A stretch of 64,000 nucleotides of DNA from RGIG7450 sp045633565 (GCA_045633565.1 JAZQYO010000030.1:62001-126000); one strand, 5' to 3'; counted from the stretch's first letter, positions 23,763 to 32,054 are shown. The notes: generated from the sequence alone by a model not told the origin. Made by a program: numbers and translations.

Positions 23763-26219
23763 ATGAAACTCGCATTTTCAACTAAAAATGTAAATCGTGC
23801 ATCTTTCCTCGATACCTGCCGTTATGCTTATGATTACGGATTTTCGGGATTTGAAATATATGATGCGGTTAAAGAAAGAAAGTCACATTATGACAGTATT
23901 CTCCGCAGTGACAGAGTGTCTGATGCAAAAAGAAAGCTTTTAAACCGCGGACTTTCTGTGTCTGCACTGACATATCCTTGTTCGCTGGAAAGTGATGAGG
24001 CAACTTCAGAATCAATTGTGAAGTATGTGGATATGGCGGCAGGTGCGGCAATAGAACGTGTTATTGTCCGTGTTGAAAAGGAAACTGAAAACACAGTCCT
24101 TGCCCAAAAGCTCGGGGAAGCGATTAAAAGGGCAGAACAGGCAGATGTCCAGATTTTGATTGAAACGGTTGGGTATCTTTCCAAAACTGAAAAGGTTATT
24201 GATATAATAAACTTTTTCTCTTCTGCGGCAGTTGGCGCTTCCTGGAATATCAGGGCGACATATTTTGATGCAGGAGAAAGTGGTGAAACAACCATTAAAA
24301 ACTTAGGGGCATATATTAAATATGTGCGCCTGGGCGACATGGCAGACGGGAAAACGGTTCTTATTGGTGAAGGAGAACTTCCGGTAGATAAAATTGTAAA
24401 TGCGCTTTCTTCACTGAACTACGATGGCTTCGTATGCGTAGCGTGGAATGAGGAAATTAACGATGCGGACATTGTTCTGACACATTTTGCAAACTATATC
24501 GCATCGCTGAGCAGGGACAAAAAGGAATATGACAAAGCATACTACAACAGAGCCAAAACAGGTACGTTTGTATGGAAAAAATACGATATTGTTGATGCTA
24601 CATTCTCGGATGTTCTTGACACAATGGTGGAAAAATATCCTGACCAGTATGCTTTCAAATACACAACGCTTGATTACACAAGAACTTATAAAGAGTTCCG
24701 CAGAGATGTTGATGAATGTGCAGCTGCACTCATTTCTCTCGGTGTAAAAGCAGGGGACCATGTTGCTGTCTGGGCAACAAATGTTCCGGCTTGGTTTATT
24801 ACCTTTTGGGCAACAACCAAAATCGGGGCAGTTCTTGTAACAGTAAATACGGCTTATAAAATTCACGAAATTGAATATCTTTTAAAACAGTCGGACACTC
24901 ATACTCTTGTTATGATTGAGGATTGCAAGGACATTAACTACCGTGAAATTATTCGGGAGCTTTGCCCCGAGCTTGAAAATCTGCAGCCGGGAGATGCGTT
25001 ATATACAAAAAATCTGCCATTTTTGCGCAATGTTATAACAGTAGGGTTTTCCATGCCCGGCTGTCTGACATGGGAGCAGATGCTTTCCCGTGCAAAAATG
25101 GTTCCGCATGAAGAGGTAAGAAGACGAGCATCACTCGTTAAGCCTGACGATGTATGTAATATGCAGTATACATCAGGCACAACAGGTTTCCCCAAAGGGG
25201 TTATGCTTACACACAGAAATATTGTAAATAACGGCAAAACCATCGGTGACAGAATGGATTTATCCACTGCTGACCGTATGATGATTCAGGTGCCAATGTT
25301 CCACTGCTTCGGCATGGTACTTTCCATGACATCCATGATGACTCACGGTGGTACACTTTCGCCAATGCCATATTTCTCGCCAAAATCATCTCTGGCGTGC
25401 ATCAACGAAGAACGCATAACCTGTTTCAACGGCGTTCCTACAATGTTTATTGCACTCTTCAACCATGCTGATTTTGCCAAAACCGATTTTTCATATATGC
25501 GCACCGGAATTATGGCGGGTGCAAACTGCCCGGCAGACCTTATGCGACGTGCAGCCGATGAAATGAATATGAAGGAAATCATTTCGGTTTACGGTCAGAC
25601 AGAGGCGTCGCCTGGTTGTACAATGGGCGAGGTTAATGAAGATATTGACCACCGTGTTGAAACTGTCGGAAGTGCGTTCCCGGGAGTTGAATGTAAAATT
25701 ATTGACCCCGAAACAGGGGAAGAACTCCCCGATGGCGAAAGCGGAGAGTTTGTTGCACGTGGATTTAACATCATGAAAGGTTATTATAAAATGCCTGAAG
25801 CTACCGCGCAGACAATTGATGCTGACGGTTGGCTCCACTCAGGGGATATCTGTTGCCGTACCCCGGACGGATACTATAAGGTAACGGGTCGTCTTAAGGA
25901 TATGATTATCCCGGGCGGTGAGAACCTTTATCCTCGTGAGATTGAAGAATTTTATCTCACACACCCCAAAGTTCGTGACGTGCAGGTTGTAGGCGTTCCG
26001 GACGAAAGATACGGAGAAGAATGTTGCGCATGGATTATTCTTCATAAGGGGGAAGAATCGGACGAAAATGAAATGCGTGAATTCGGTAATTCGGCAATTG
26101 CCCGTCATAAAGTTCCGAGATATTTTGTTTTCGTAAAAGAATTCCCGATGAATGCAGCGGGGAAAATTTTAAAATACAAAATGCGTGAAGAATCAGCGCA
26201 GATGCTGGGGCTTAAATGA
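23763..26219 (+). CDS. Fusion of a TIM-barrel (sugar isomerase-like) domain to an AMP-forming acyl-CoA ligase
   Basis: An 818-residue two-domain protein. ATG 23763 follows GAGGAGGAA; an earlier in-frame start lies inside the upstream gene. Residues about 1-250 resemble xylose-isomerase-like barrels (LDTCRYAYDYGFSGFEIYD), but expected metal ligands are not evident: the D-x-x-H segment reads NIRATYFDAGE and H-x-K-D reads RLGD. Residues about 275-818 form a complete ANL adenylating enzyme: P-loop YTSGTTGFPKG at about 469-479, GQTEAS motif, hinge TGRLKDMIIPGGENLYPREIE, and the C-terminal catalytic Lys in NAAGKILKYK. The ligase would activate a carboxylic acid to acyl-CoA; it resembles medium/long-chain ligases. 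The leucine T-box context hints at a branched-chain substrate (inference). A terminator follows the stop. Confidence 0.85.
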   Translation: MKLAFSTKNVNRASFLDTCRYAYDYGFSGFEIYDAVKERKSHYDSILRSDRVSDAKRKLLNRGLSVSALTYPCSLESDEATSESIVKYVDMAAGAAIERVIVRVEKETENTVLAQKLGEAIKRAEQADVQILIETVGYLSKTEKVIDIINFFSSAAVGASWNIRATYFDAGESGETTIKNLGAYIKYVRLGDMADGKTVLIGEGELPVDKIVNALSSLNYDGFVCVAWNEEINDADIVLTHFANYIASLSRDKKEYDKAYYNRAKTGTFVWKKYDIVDATFSDVLDTMVEKYPDQYAFKYTTLDYTRTYKEFRRDVDECAAALISLGVKAGDHVAVWATNVPAWFITFWATTKIGAVLVTVNTAYKIHEIEYLLKQSDTHTLVMIEDCKDINYREIIRELCPELENLQPGDALYTKNLPFLRNVITVGFSMPGCLTWEQMLSRAKMVPHEEVRRRASLVKPDDVCNMQYTSGTTGFPKGVMLTHRNIVNNGKTIGDRMDLSTADRMMIQVPMFHCFGMVLSMTSMMTHGGTLSPMPYFSPKSSLACINEERITCFNGVPTMFIALFNHADFAKTDFSYMRTGIMAGANCPADLMRRAADEMNMKEIISVYGQTEASPGCTMGEVNEDIDHRVETVGSAFPGVECKIIDPETGEELPDGESGEFVARGFNIMKGYYKMPEATAQTIDADGWLHSGDICCRTPDGYYKVTGRLKDMIIPGGENLYPREIEEFYLTHPKVRDVQVVGVPDERYGEECCAWIILHKGEESDENEMREFGNSAIARHKVPRYFVFVKEFPMNAAGKILKYKMREESAQMLGLK

Positions 26220-26220
26220 T

Positions 26221-26250
26221 AAAACAGGGCTACTTCGGCAGCCCTGTTTT
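26221..26250 (+). terminator. Terminator of the T-box operon
   Basis: AAAACAGGGCT and AGCCCTGTTTT form an 11-bp perfect stem with an 8-base loop directly after the fusion gene's stop. Confidence 0.8.
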
Positions 26251-26269
26251 AAATAATAAAGGTGTAGAT

Positions 26270-26413
26270 ATGAAAATTATTTTTGCAATTATTCTGGTAG
26301 CAGCGGTCTGTCTTTTCATATACCTTATCGGTAGAAAAGGGGATATAAAGAAAAATTGTAACAGCTGCATAAACTGTCCCATAAAAGATTGCGCCGAAAG
26401 AAAAGAAGACTAA
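26270..26413 (+). CDS. Small Cys-rich single-span membrane protein
   Basis: A 47-residue protein: one N-terminal hydrophobic helix (IIFAIILVAAVCLFIYLI) and a short basic/acidic tail with four cysteines in NCNSCINCPIKDC, spaced like a metal or cluster site. ATG 26270 lies just after AAAGGTG; an in-frame start at 26216 would translate through the terminator hairpin. The layout recalls FeoB-associated Cys-rich membrane proteins, but no feo gene is near, so this is only a resemblance. Its last 4 bases overlap the convergent amidase gene. Confidence 0.55.
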   Translation: MKIIFAIILVAAVCLFIYLIGRKGDIKKNCNSCINCPIKDCAERKED

Positions 26414-27150
26414 TTAAGGTCTATGTACTGTGAATTTGCGTAGCCGACTATTCCGTTATAACCAACAACATACCAGCCGTCGGTTGTTCCGTAAACGGTG
26501 ACGGTTGCACCGTCGGGAATACCCCCTTTGCTGTAAGAAGCAGTTGTGGGACGGGTTCGGATATTTAGATATGCTCCATCTGAATCTACAGTTCCGGTGC
26601 GGATTGGCTGGGGCTCAATAAATGGAATGCCGAAAAAGTCGACAAGAGAGATTGAGACATTTTTGGCAATTAATTCCACGTTATTTCTTATCCATGCGGC
26701 GTCCTGCGGATTGTCATGATACGCAAATTCGATAAATGCAGCAGGCGCACGGGTTTGAGTGACCTCGCCGATTGAGGTGGTGGCTTCTGCTCTTGCCGGG
26801 GTGGAATAGGGGTAGATTTCATCTAAATTATTAGCGATTATTGTCGACGCACGCTGACCTTCCGGGTCATTTGGGGAGTAAAACACAATCGGCCCCTGAA
26901 GCTGACCGGAAAGCTCATCGGGTGAGGCGTTTGAGTGAAGTGCGAGATGAAGGTCATAGTTTCCGGCGTTGGACTGGATGATTGACTGGGCGGCATTCAT
27001 CTGCGGAGAGTTGCGCGTAAACTGGATGCCGCTGGCAGTTAGATAAGGTTCCATTGCATCGGCAATAAGGTTCATATAAAGCTCTTCGTTGCCACCGCCG
27101 ACGTAAGGATTAAATTCCTGAGTGGATGGGCTTAAATATATTCTTGGCAT
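26410..27150 (-). CDS. N-acetylmuramoyl-L-alanine amidase with C-terminal SH3 domain
   Basis: A 246-residue cell-wall hydrolase. The amidase_3 domain covers about residues 1-175 and a bacterial SH3 domain about 182-246 (TVDSDGAYLNIRTRPTTAS, GWYVVGYNGIVGYANSQYI). Zinc-site candidates are the Glu pair in GGGNEELYMN, His in LALHSNAS and Glu in AAFIEFAYH. The canonical first His (GHGG) is not seen; that position reads SPSTQEFN, a variant I have the impression is shared by a clostridial subgroup. There is no signal peptide, so export would need another route or lysis/sporulation. ATG has AAGGAGATG upstream on the minus strand. Confidence 0.85.
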   Translation of the reverse strand: MPRIYLSPSTQEFNPYVGGGNEELYMNLIADAMEPYLTASGIQFTRNSPQMNAAQSIIQSNAGNYDLHLALHSNASPDELSGQLQGPIVFYSPNDPEGQRASTIIANNLDEIYPYSTPARAEATTSIGEVTQTRAPAAFIEFAYHDNPQDAAWIRNNVELIAKNVSISLVDFFGIPFIEPQPIRTGTVDSDGAYLNIRTRPTTASYSKGGIPDGATVTVYGTTDGWYVVGYNGIVGYANSQYIDLN

Positions 27151-27165
27151 AAAGCATCTCCTTTT

Positions 27166-27189
27166 GTCCGCCCTGAGGCGGACTTTTTT
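27166..27189 (+). terminator. Plus-strand terminator upstream of the oad operon
   Basis: GTCCGCC/GGCGGAC around CTGA followed by TTTTTT. It faces right, so it would stop transcripts coming through the small membrane gene and antisense to the amidase. On the minus strand it forms a hairpin just before the amidase ribosome binding site. Confidence 0.65.
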
Positions 27190-27268
27190 ACATATATATG
27201 CAGCTTAAAATAAAAATTGCATAACTTTTTAAAAGTAGTTTATCCTATAAAATAATATATAAAGTCAA

Positions 27269-27297
27269 TTGACAACAAAGGTAAATTATGGTATAGT
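27269..27297 (+). promoter_or_regulatory. Promoter of the oxaloacetate decarboxylase operon
   Basis: TTGACA and TATAGT with a 17-bp spacer; the leader is about 85 bases and ends with AAAAAAGGAGG. Confidence 0.75.
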
Positions 27298-27391
27298 GTA
27301 CAATGGGGTGGGATTGAAAACAAATTTACCCCGACATAAATTTATTTAATAATTTTTTGTATAATGACAAGCAAAAAAAGGAGGTGCTTTT

Positions 27392-27679
27392 ATGATAAGC
27401 AACTGGTTTGTCGTAGCAATGGGTCTTGGCACAGTATTTGTAGGACTCATCTGTATTATTTTTATTTCAATGTTAATGAGCTTCATCTGCAGAGGCCTTG
27501 TTAAAAACAAGCCTGAGGAAAAGGCAGCGCCGAAAGCCCCGGTAGCGAAAGTATCCGCAGCGGCACCGGCAGAAATCGCAAACAAACAGGAGTTTGTTGC
27601 GGCTGTTTCTGCGGCGATTGCTGAATTTTCAGGATGCAGCGCAGAAGCTATCAGAATTCACTCAATCAAAAAAGTTTAA
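27392..27679 (+). CDS. Sodium-pumping decarboxylase gamma/delta subunit (OadG-like)
   Basis: A 95-residue subunit with one N-terminal membrane helix (VAMGLGTVFVGLICIIFISMLM), an Ala/Pro/Lys linker, and a C-terminal segment (ANKQEFVAAVSAAIAEFSG...AIRIHSIKKV) typical of OadG/MmdD. These small subunits hold the carboxyltransferase and membrane subunits together. AAGGAGG ribosome binding site. First gene of a four-gene operon with biotin carrier, beta and alpha subunits. Confidence 0.85.
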   Translation: MISNWFVVAMGLGTVFVGLICIIFISMLMSFICRGLVKNKPEEKAAPKAPVAKVSAAAPAEIANKQEFVAAVSAAIAEFSGCSAEAIRIHSIKKV

Positions 27680-27705
27680 GTTAAAAACAGAAAGGAACAA
27701 TTATT

Positions 27706-28059
27706 ATGAAAACATATCGTGTAAACGTTAACGGAACAAACTATGAAATCCAGGTTGAAGAAATTTCAGCATCAGAAGCTAAAAGTGCTCCTGCTCAGGT
27801 ACCCGCTCAGGCACCTGCGGCAGCTCCTGTGGCAGCTCCGGCCGGCGGTGAAGCAGTAAACAGCCCTATGCCCGGCACAATACTTTCAGTTAATGTTAAA
27901 GCAGGGGACGCTGTTAAAGCAGGCGACGTACTTATGATTCTTGAAGCTATGAAAATGGAAAACGAAATTTGTGCTCCTTGTGATGGCACAGTTGCGTCAG
28001 TTTCTGTAAATCAGGGCGCAACAGTTGAAACAGGCACACCTCTCTGCACAATTGCTTAA
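27706..28059 (+). CDS. Free-standing biotin carrier subunit of the decarboxylase
   Basis: A 117-residue biotinyl protein. The biotinylation motif EAMKMENE places the modified Lys at residue 83. The N-terminal ~25 residues are followed by a flexible Ala/Pro linker (APAQVPAQAPAAAPVAAP) and a complete barwin-like biotinyl domain. It carries CO2 from the alpha subunit active site to the beta subunit in the membrane. In many organisms this domain is fused to the alpha subunit; here it is separate. Confidence 0.93.
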   Translation: MKTYRVNVNGTNYEIQVEEISASEAKSAPAQVPAQAPAAAPVAAPAGGEAVNSPMPGTILSVNVKAGDAVKAGDVLMILEAMKMENEICAPCDGTVASVSVNQGATVETGTPLCTIA

Positions 28060-28078
28060 GTCACCGGAGGATTAAACC

Positions 28079-29311
28079 ATGAATGAAGCTTTTATGAATT
28101 TTATTCAGGAGACGGGCTTTTATCGACTGATAGCCAATCCACAGTCGCTGATAATGGTAGCGATTGCGTGTGTTCTTCTGTACCTTGCTATTGTTAAAAA
28201 GTTTGAGCCGCTGCTTCTTCTGCCAATTGCATTCGGCATGCTGCTCACAAACCTTCTTGGTGCTGATATGTATCACGAACAGCTTTTTGCAGGTGGACAT
28301 GTTCACTGGGAAATGTTCGGAAGCGGAATTCCACTTGCTGACGGCACAACAGTTCAGCCCGGTCTTATTGACGTTTTATACCTTGGCGTAAAACTTGGTG
28401 TTTATCCCTGCCTTATATTTATTGGCGTTGGTGCGATGACAGACTTTGGTCCGCTGATTGCTAACCCCAAGAGCCTTCTTTTAGGTGCAGCAGCACAGCT
28501 TGGTATTTTCCTAACGTTTATAGGCGTAAAATACCTTTTCCCGCTGGTTGATAATACAATCGTGGGTGATGCACTTAACAATGTTGCGGCATCAGTTGGT
28601 ATTATTGGCGGTGCGGATGGTCCGACAGCCATATTTGTTACATCAAAACTTGCTCCCGCATATCTCGGACCTATTGCAGTTGCGGCGTATTCTTACATGG
28701 CGCTCGTTCCGGTTATCCAGCCTCCTATCATGAAGGCTCTCACAACCAAAAAAGAACGCCAGATAGTTATGAAACCTTTAAGAGAGGTTTCAAGAACAGA
28801 AAAAATCATTTTCCCTATTGTTGTTACATTCTTTGTGTCAATGATAGTTCCTTCGGCTACTCCGCTTGTAGGTGCGCTTATGCTTGGTAACCTTTTAAAA
28901 GAATGCGGTGTAACTGAAAGACTTTCAAAAACAGTTCAGAACGAGCTGATGAATATTGTAACAGTATTCCTTGGAGTTTCTGTTGGTGCAACAGCAACAG
29001 CGAAAACTTTCCTTTCACCAATAACACTTTGCATTATTGCAATGGGTGTTGTTGCGTTTGGATTTGGTACAGCCGGCGGCGTACTGCTTGCTAAGTTTAT
29101 GAACCTGTTTACAAAGAAAAACAAAATCAACCCGCTTATTGGTAGTGCAGGTGTTTCTGCAGTTCCGATGGCCGCACGTGTATCTCAGGTAGTAGGTCAG
29201 AAAGAAAATCCAGCAAACTTCCTTTTAATGCACGCTATGGGTCCCAACGTTGCAGGTGTAATCGGCTCTGCTATTGCTGCGGGTGTATTCCTGTCACTTT
29301 TCGGAGGTTAA
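28079..29311 (+). CDS. oadB: Sodium ion-translocating decarboxylase beta subunit
   Basis: A 410-residue integral membrane protein that decarboxylates carboxybiotin and exports sodium. About ten hydrophobic segments. Signature GIIGGADGPTAIFVTSKLAP near residue 170 includes the Asp essential for sodium binding in the family. The C-terminal AAGVFLSLFGG is also typical. ATG follows GGAGGATTAAACC. The alpha subunit starts 5 bp after the stop. Sequence cannot by itself separate oxaloacetate from methylmalonyl-CoA or glutaconyl-CoA pumps; the alpha subunit decides for oxaloacetate. Confidence 0.93.
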   Translation: MNEAFMNFIQETGFYRLIANPQSLIMVAIACVLLYLAIVKKFEPLLLLPIAFGMLLTNLLGADMYHEQLFAGGHVHWEMFGSGIPLADGTTVQPGLIDVLYLGVKLGVYPCLIFIGVGAMTDFGPLIANPKSLLLGAAAQLGIFLTFIGVKYLFPLVDNTIVGDALNNVAASVGIIGGADGPTAIFVTSKLAPAYLGPIAVAAYSYMALVPVIQPPIMKALTTKKERQIVMKPLREVSRTEKIIFPIVVTFFVSMIVPSATPLVGALMLGNLLKECGVTERLSKTVQNELMNIVTVFLGVSVGATATAKTFLSPITLCIIAMGVVAFGFGTAGGVLLAKFMNLFTKKNKINPLIGSAGVSAVPMAARVSQVVGQKENPANFLLMHAMGPNVAGVIGSAIAAGVFLSLFGG

Positions 29312-29316
29312 TTTAA

Positions 29317-30723
29317 ATGAATAAACTTTATATTACAGATACAATTCTTCGTGATGCTCACCAGTCTCAGGCAGCAACTCGAATGAGAATTGAGGATATG
29401 ATTCCTGTCCTTGAAAAGCTTGATAAAGTTGGTTACTGGTCGCTTGAATGTTGGGGCGGTGCAACTTTTGATGCCTGCATGAGATTCTTAGACGAAGACC
29501 CGTGGGAAAGACTCAGAACTTTCAAAAAGCACATGCCCAACACAAAGCTTCAGATGCTTTTCAGAGGTCAGAACATCCTTGGTTACAAACACTATGCTGA
29601 CGACGTTGTTGAGCAGTTTGTTAAAAAATCTATTGAAAACGGTATTGATGTTGTAAGAATTTTTGACGCACTCAATGACACAAGAAACTTAGAAGCGGCT
29701 ATCAAATATACAAAGAAATATAAAGGTCACTGTGAGGCGGCACTCAGCTATACAACAAGCCCTGTTCACGACCACGATTATTTTGTAAAACTTGCCAAAA
29801 AGCTTGAAGATATGGGCGCAGACTCAATCTGTATCAAGGACATGGCAAATCTGCTCCTGCCTTATGATGCTTTTGAGCTTGTAAAGGCTTTAAAGAGCGA
29901 AGTTAAAGTTCCTATTCACCTGCACACTCATAACACAACAGGTACAGGGGATATGGTTAACCTTATGGCTGCTCAGGCAGGCGTTGATATTGTTGACTGT
30001 GCACTTTCACCACTTGGTAATGGTACAGCTCAGCCCGCAACGGAAGCACTTGTTGCAACTCTTCAGGGAACAGAAAGAGATACAGGACTTGATTTAGGTA
30101 AGCTTTCTGAAATTGCAGCGCATTTCAGAAAAGTTGCTGATAAACTGATGGCAGAAGGCACACTCAACCCTAAGGTTTTATCGGTTGACACAAACACACT
30201 GCTCTATCAGGTTCCGGGTGGTATGCTTTCAAATCTGCTCTCGCAGCTTAAACAGGCTAATGCAGAAGATAAATATTATGACGTTCTTGCAGAAATCCCC
30301 AGAGTAAGAAAAGACTTCGGTTATCCTCCGCTGGTAACACCCACAAGCCAGATTGTAGGTACTCAGGCAGTTATGAACGTTCTCGCAGGCGAAAGATATA
30401 AAATGGTTCCCAAAGAATCAAAAGGCCTGCTCCGTGGCGAATATGGTCAGCTTCCCGGTGAGGTTAATGAGGAAGTAAGAAAGAAAGCAATCGGTGATGA
30501 TGAGGTTATCACCTGCAGACCTGCAGACCTCCTTTCTCCCGAACTTGAAAACTATAAAAAAGAACTTGGCGACAGAGCAAAACAGGAAGAGGATGTTTTA
30601 AGCTATGCACTCTTCCCGCAGGTTGCAGCAAAGTTCTTTGAAACAAGAGATAACAAAGGTGTAGCAAAAGCACAAACTTCTTCTGACGGTGTCAGAGTTC
30701 TTTATGTAGACGACAGAAGTTAA
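29317..30723 (+). CDS. oadA: Oxaloacetate decarboxylase alpha subunit (carboxyltransferase only)
   Basis: A 468-residue biotin-dependent carboxyltransferase. Motif DTILRDAHQSQAATRM at the N-terminus, CIKDMANLLLP (catalytic Lys region) near residue 170 and the metal-binding HLHTHNTTG near 206 are those of the pyruvate carboxylase/oxaloacetate decarboxylase family. This points to oxaloacetate as substrate, giving pyruvate. It stops before the C-terminal biotinyl domain found in the ~590-residue OadA; that function is supplied by the separate carrier. Last gene of the operon, followed by a terminator. Confidence 0.92.
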   Translation: MNKLYITDTILRDAHQSQAATRMRIEDMIPVLEKLDKVGYWSLECWGGATFDACMRFLDEDPWERLRTFKKHMPNTKLQMLFRGQNILGYKHYADDVVEQFVKKSIENGIDVVRIFDALNDTRNLEAAIKYTKKYKGHCEAALSYTTSPVHDHDYFVKLAKKLEDMGADSICIKDMANLLLPYDAFELVKALKSEVKVPIHLHTHNTTGTGDMVNLMAAQAGVDIVDCALSPLGNGTAQPATEALVATLQGTERDTGLDLGKLSEIAAHFRKVADKLMAEGTLNPKVLSVDTNTLLYQVPGGMLSNLLSQLKQANAEDKYYDVLAEIPRVRKDFGYPPLVTPTSQIVGTQAVMNVLAGERYKMVPKESKGLLRGEYGQLPGEVNEEVRKKAIGDDEVITCRPADLLSPELENYKKELGDRAKQEEDVLSYALFPQVAAKFFETRDNKGVAKAQTSSDGVRVLYVDDRS

Positions 30724-30729
30724 AAATTA

Positions 30730-30762
30730 AAACCACTCTGTAAAAATTACAGAGTGGTTTTT
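30730..30762 (+). terminator. Terminator of the oad operon
   Basis: AAACCACTCTGTAA and its exact complement around AAA, followed by TTTTTG. Confidence 0.88.
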
Positions 30763-30787
30763 GTGTAAAAATTGACAGGTCTTTGAC

Positions 30788-30816
30788 TTGACATTGTAGG
30801 CCAGCTGTGATATAAT
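30788..30816 (+). promoter_or_regulatory. Consensus promoter of the small membrane protein gene
   Basis: Perfect TTGACA and TATAAT with a 17-bp spacer, 38 bases before the ATG. Confidence 0.85.
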
Positions 30817-30854
30817 TACACTAATTGCAATATACATATAAAGGAGTACTATTT

Positions 30855-31367
30855 ATGTTGAAAAAATTAAATCTTGCAAAAAGAATTTTAAATTATCTCG
30901 GTGCAGCACTGTCTTTGGCTATGCTTGTTATGCAGTTTGTTCCTTTCTGGGCATACGGTGAAAAGACAGCGTCCATAAACAGTTTTGTATGGCTTAAAGC
31001 AACAGATGGCGAACTGACAGGTTGGCTTGCGAGCAATGCTCCCGGATTTAATGCTTATACCGATATGAATTCGCTTGTTTTAGCTCCTGTTTTAATGTTT
31101 GTTCTCTGCATTTTAGGTGCGATTTTCTGTGCAAAAAACGCAAAAGCCGCATTTATTTCTTTACTGCCCTTCTTCTGCGGTGTTATCGGTATCATCGGAT
31201 ACCTTACACAGCCGGTACTTCAGCTTGGTGATGGTTGGATTATACATATTGCCATTTCAGCTGCACTTGCTTTAGTTGGTCTTGTTGCTACAGTGTTTGG
31301 AGCGATTGTTTACGCTAAAGGCGACAGAGTGAAAAAAGAACGCAAAATTATAAAAAAATTAGCATAA
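30855..31367 (+). CDS. Four-helix membrane protein of unknown function
   Basis: A 170-residue protein with four predicted membrane helices (about 12-32, 75-95, 98-120 and 130-155) and a basic C-terminus. ATG 30855 is chosen with AAAGGAGTA upstream; the upstream in-frame start overlaps the promoter's transcription start. An extracytoplasmic loop between helices 1 and 2 holds a Trp-rich segment (VWLKATDGELTGWLASNAPG). I recognise no family. It stands alone between a consensus promoter and a strong terminator, so it is probably well expressed. Confidence 0.7.
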   Translation: MLKKLNLAKRILNYLGAALSLAMLVMQFVPFWAYGEKTASINSFVWLKATDGELTGWLASNAPGFNAYTDMNSLVLAPVLMFVLCILGAIFCAKNAKAAFISLLPFFCGVIGIIGYLTQPVLQLGDGWIIHIAISAALALVGLVATVFGAIVYAKGDRVKKERKIIKKLA

Positions 31368-31380
31368 GTAAAATAATATC

Positions 31381-31417
31381 AGACTGTCCGATAGAATAAT
31401 CGGACAGTCTTTTTTTA
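31381..31417 (+). terminator. Terminator after the membrane protein gene
   Basis: AGACTGTCCGAT/ATCGGACAGTCT 12-bp stem with a 6-base loop and seven T residues. Confidence 0.9.
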
Positions 31418-31518
31418 CAAAAAATGAAAAATGAAACTGAGATTAAGAGAGTATGAGTGAGAAAATGAAAGAAAAACGAAGATTGTAAGTTGTATATTAA
31501 ATTTCTTTCAAAAAAGTG

Positions 31519-31547
31519 TTGACAATATGGAAAAACCTTGTTATAAT
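31519..31547 (+). promoter_or_regulatory. Consensus promoter of rplM-rpsI
   Basis: Perfect TTGACA and TATAAT with a 17-bp spacer. The leader is about 50 bases, too short for a large leader structure. Confidence 0.9.
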
Positions 31548-31602
31548 AATAAAGTCGCAAAAATTTGTGAAAAAAACTTTTAAATAAATCGGAGGGAAAA
31601 CA

Positions 31603-32040
31603 ATGTCAACATTTATGGCAAAAGCCAGCGAACTGGACAGAAAATGGTACATCATTGATGCCGCAGGCAAACCTCTCGGTAGAGTTGCAGCAGCTGCTGC
31701 TACAATCCTCAGAGGTAAACATCTTCCCACATTCACACCTCACGTTGACTGTGGCGATCATGTTATCGTTATCAATGCTGAAAAAGCAGTTCTCACAGGC
31801 AAAAAATTAACAGACAAATATTACTACAGACACACAGGCTGGATTGGCGGTCTTAAAGCCGTTCAGTACAAAATTCTTATGGAAAAAAATCCTGAGAAAG
31901 CAATGAAACTTGCTATCGAAGGTATGCTTCCTCATAACACACTCGGCAGAAAAGCAGCTACAAGAGTAAGAATTTACCGTGGCACAGAACATGACCACGC
32001 CGCTCAGAAACCCGTAGAGTGGACACAGGAAATTAAGTAA
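31603..32040 (+). CDS. rplM: 50S ribosomal protein L13
   Basis: A 145-residue ribosomal protein, an early assembly protein of the large subunit. Typical motifs are KWYIIDAAGKPLGRVAAAAA near residue 14, and GMLPHNTLGRKAATRVRIYRG near residue 107. CGGAGGGA ribosome binding site. rpsI follows after 14 bp, the conserved L13-S9 pair of nearly all bacteria. Confidence 0.97.
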   Translation: MSTFMAKASELDRKWYIIDAAGKPLGRVAAAAATILRGKHLPTFTPHVDCGDHVIVINAEKAVLTGKKLTDKYYYRHTGWIGGLKAVQYKILMEKNPEKAMKLAIEGMLPHNTLGRKAATRVRIYRGTEHDHAAQKPVEWTQEIK

Positions 32041-32054
32041 GGAGGAAGATGAAG

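Noticed and set aside
23742..23790. Frameshift or assembly artefact joining the TIM-barrel and ligase domains
   Set aside because: The frame is uninterrupted across the junction, and a plausible linker (about residues 250-275) joins the domains.
23888..24866. Two ~150-residue minus-strand frames opposite the fusion gene
   Set aside because: Shadows; they do not break the plus-strand reading frame, which has continuous domain motifs.
31418..31518. A/G-rich stretch with repeated GAAAATGAAA before the rplM promoter
   Set aside because: Upstream of the promoter and without clear periodicity or hairpin; treated as spacer.
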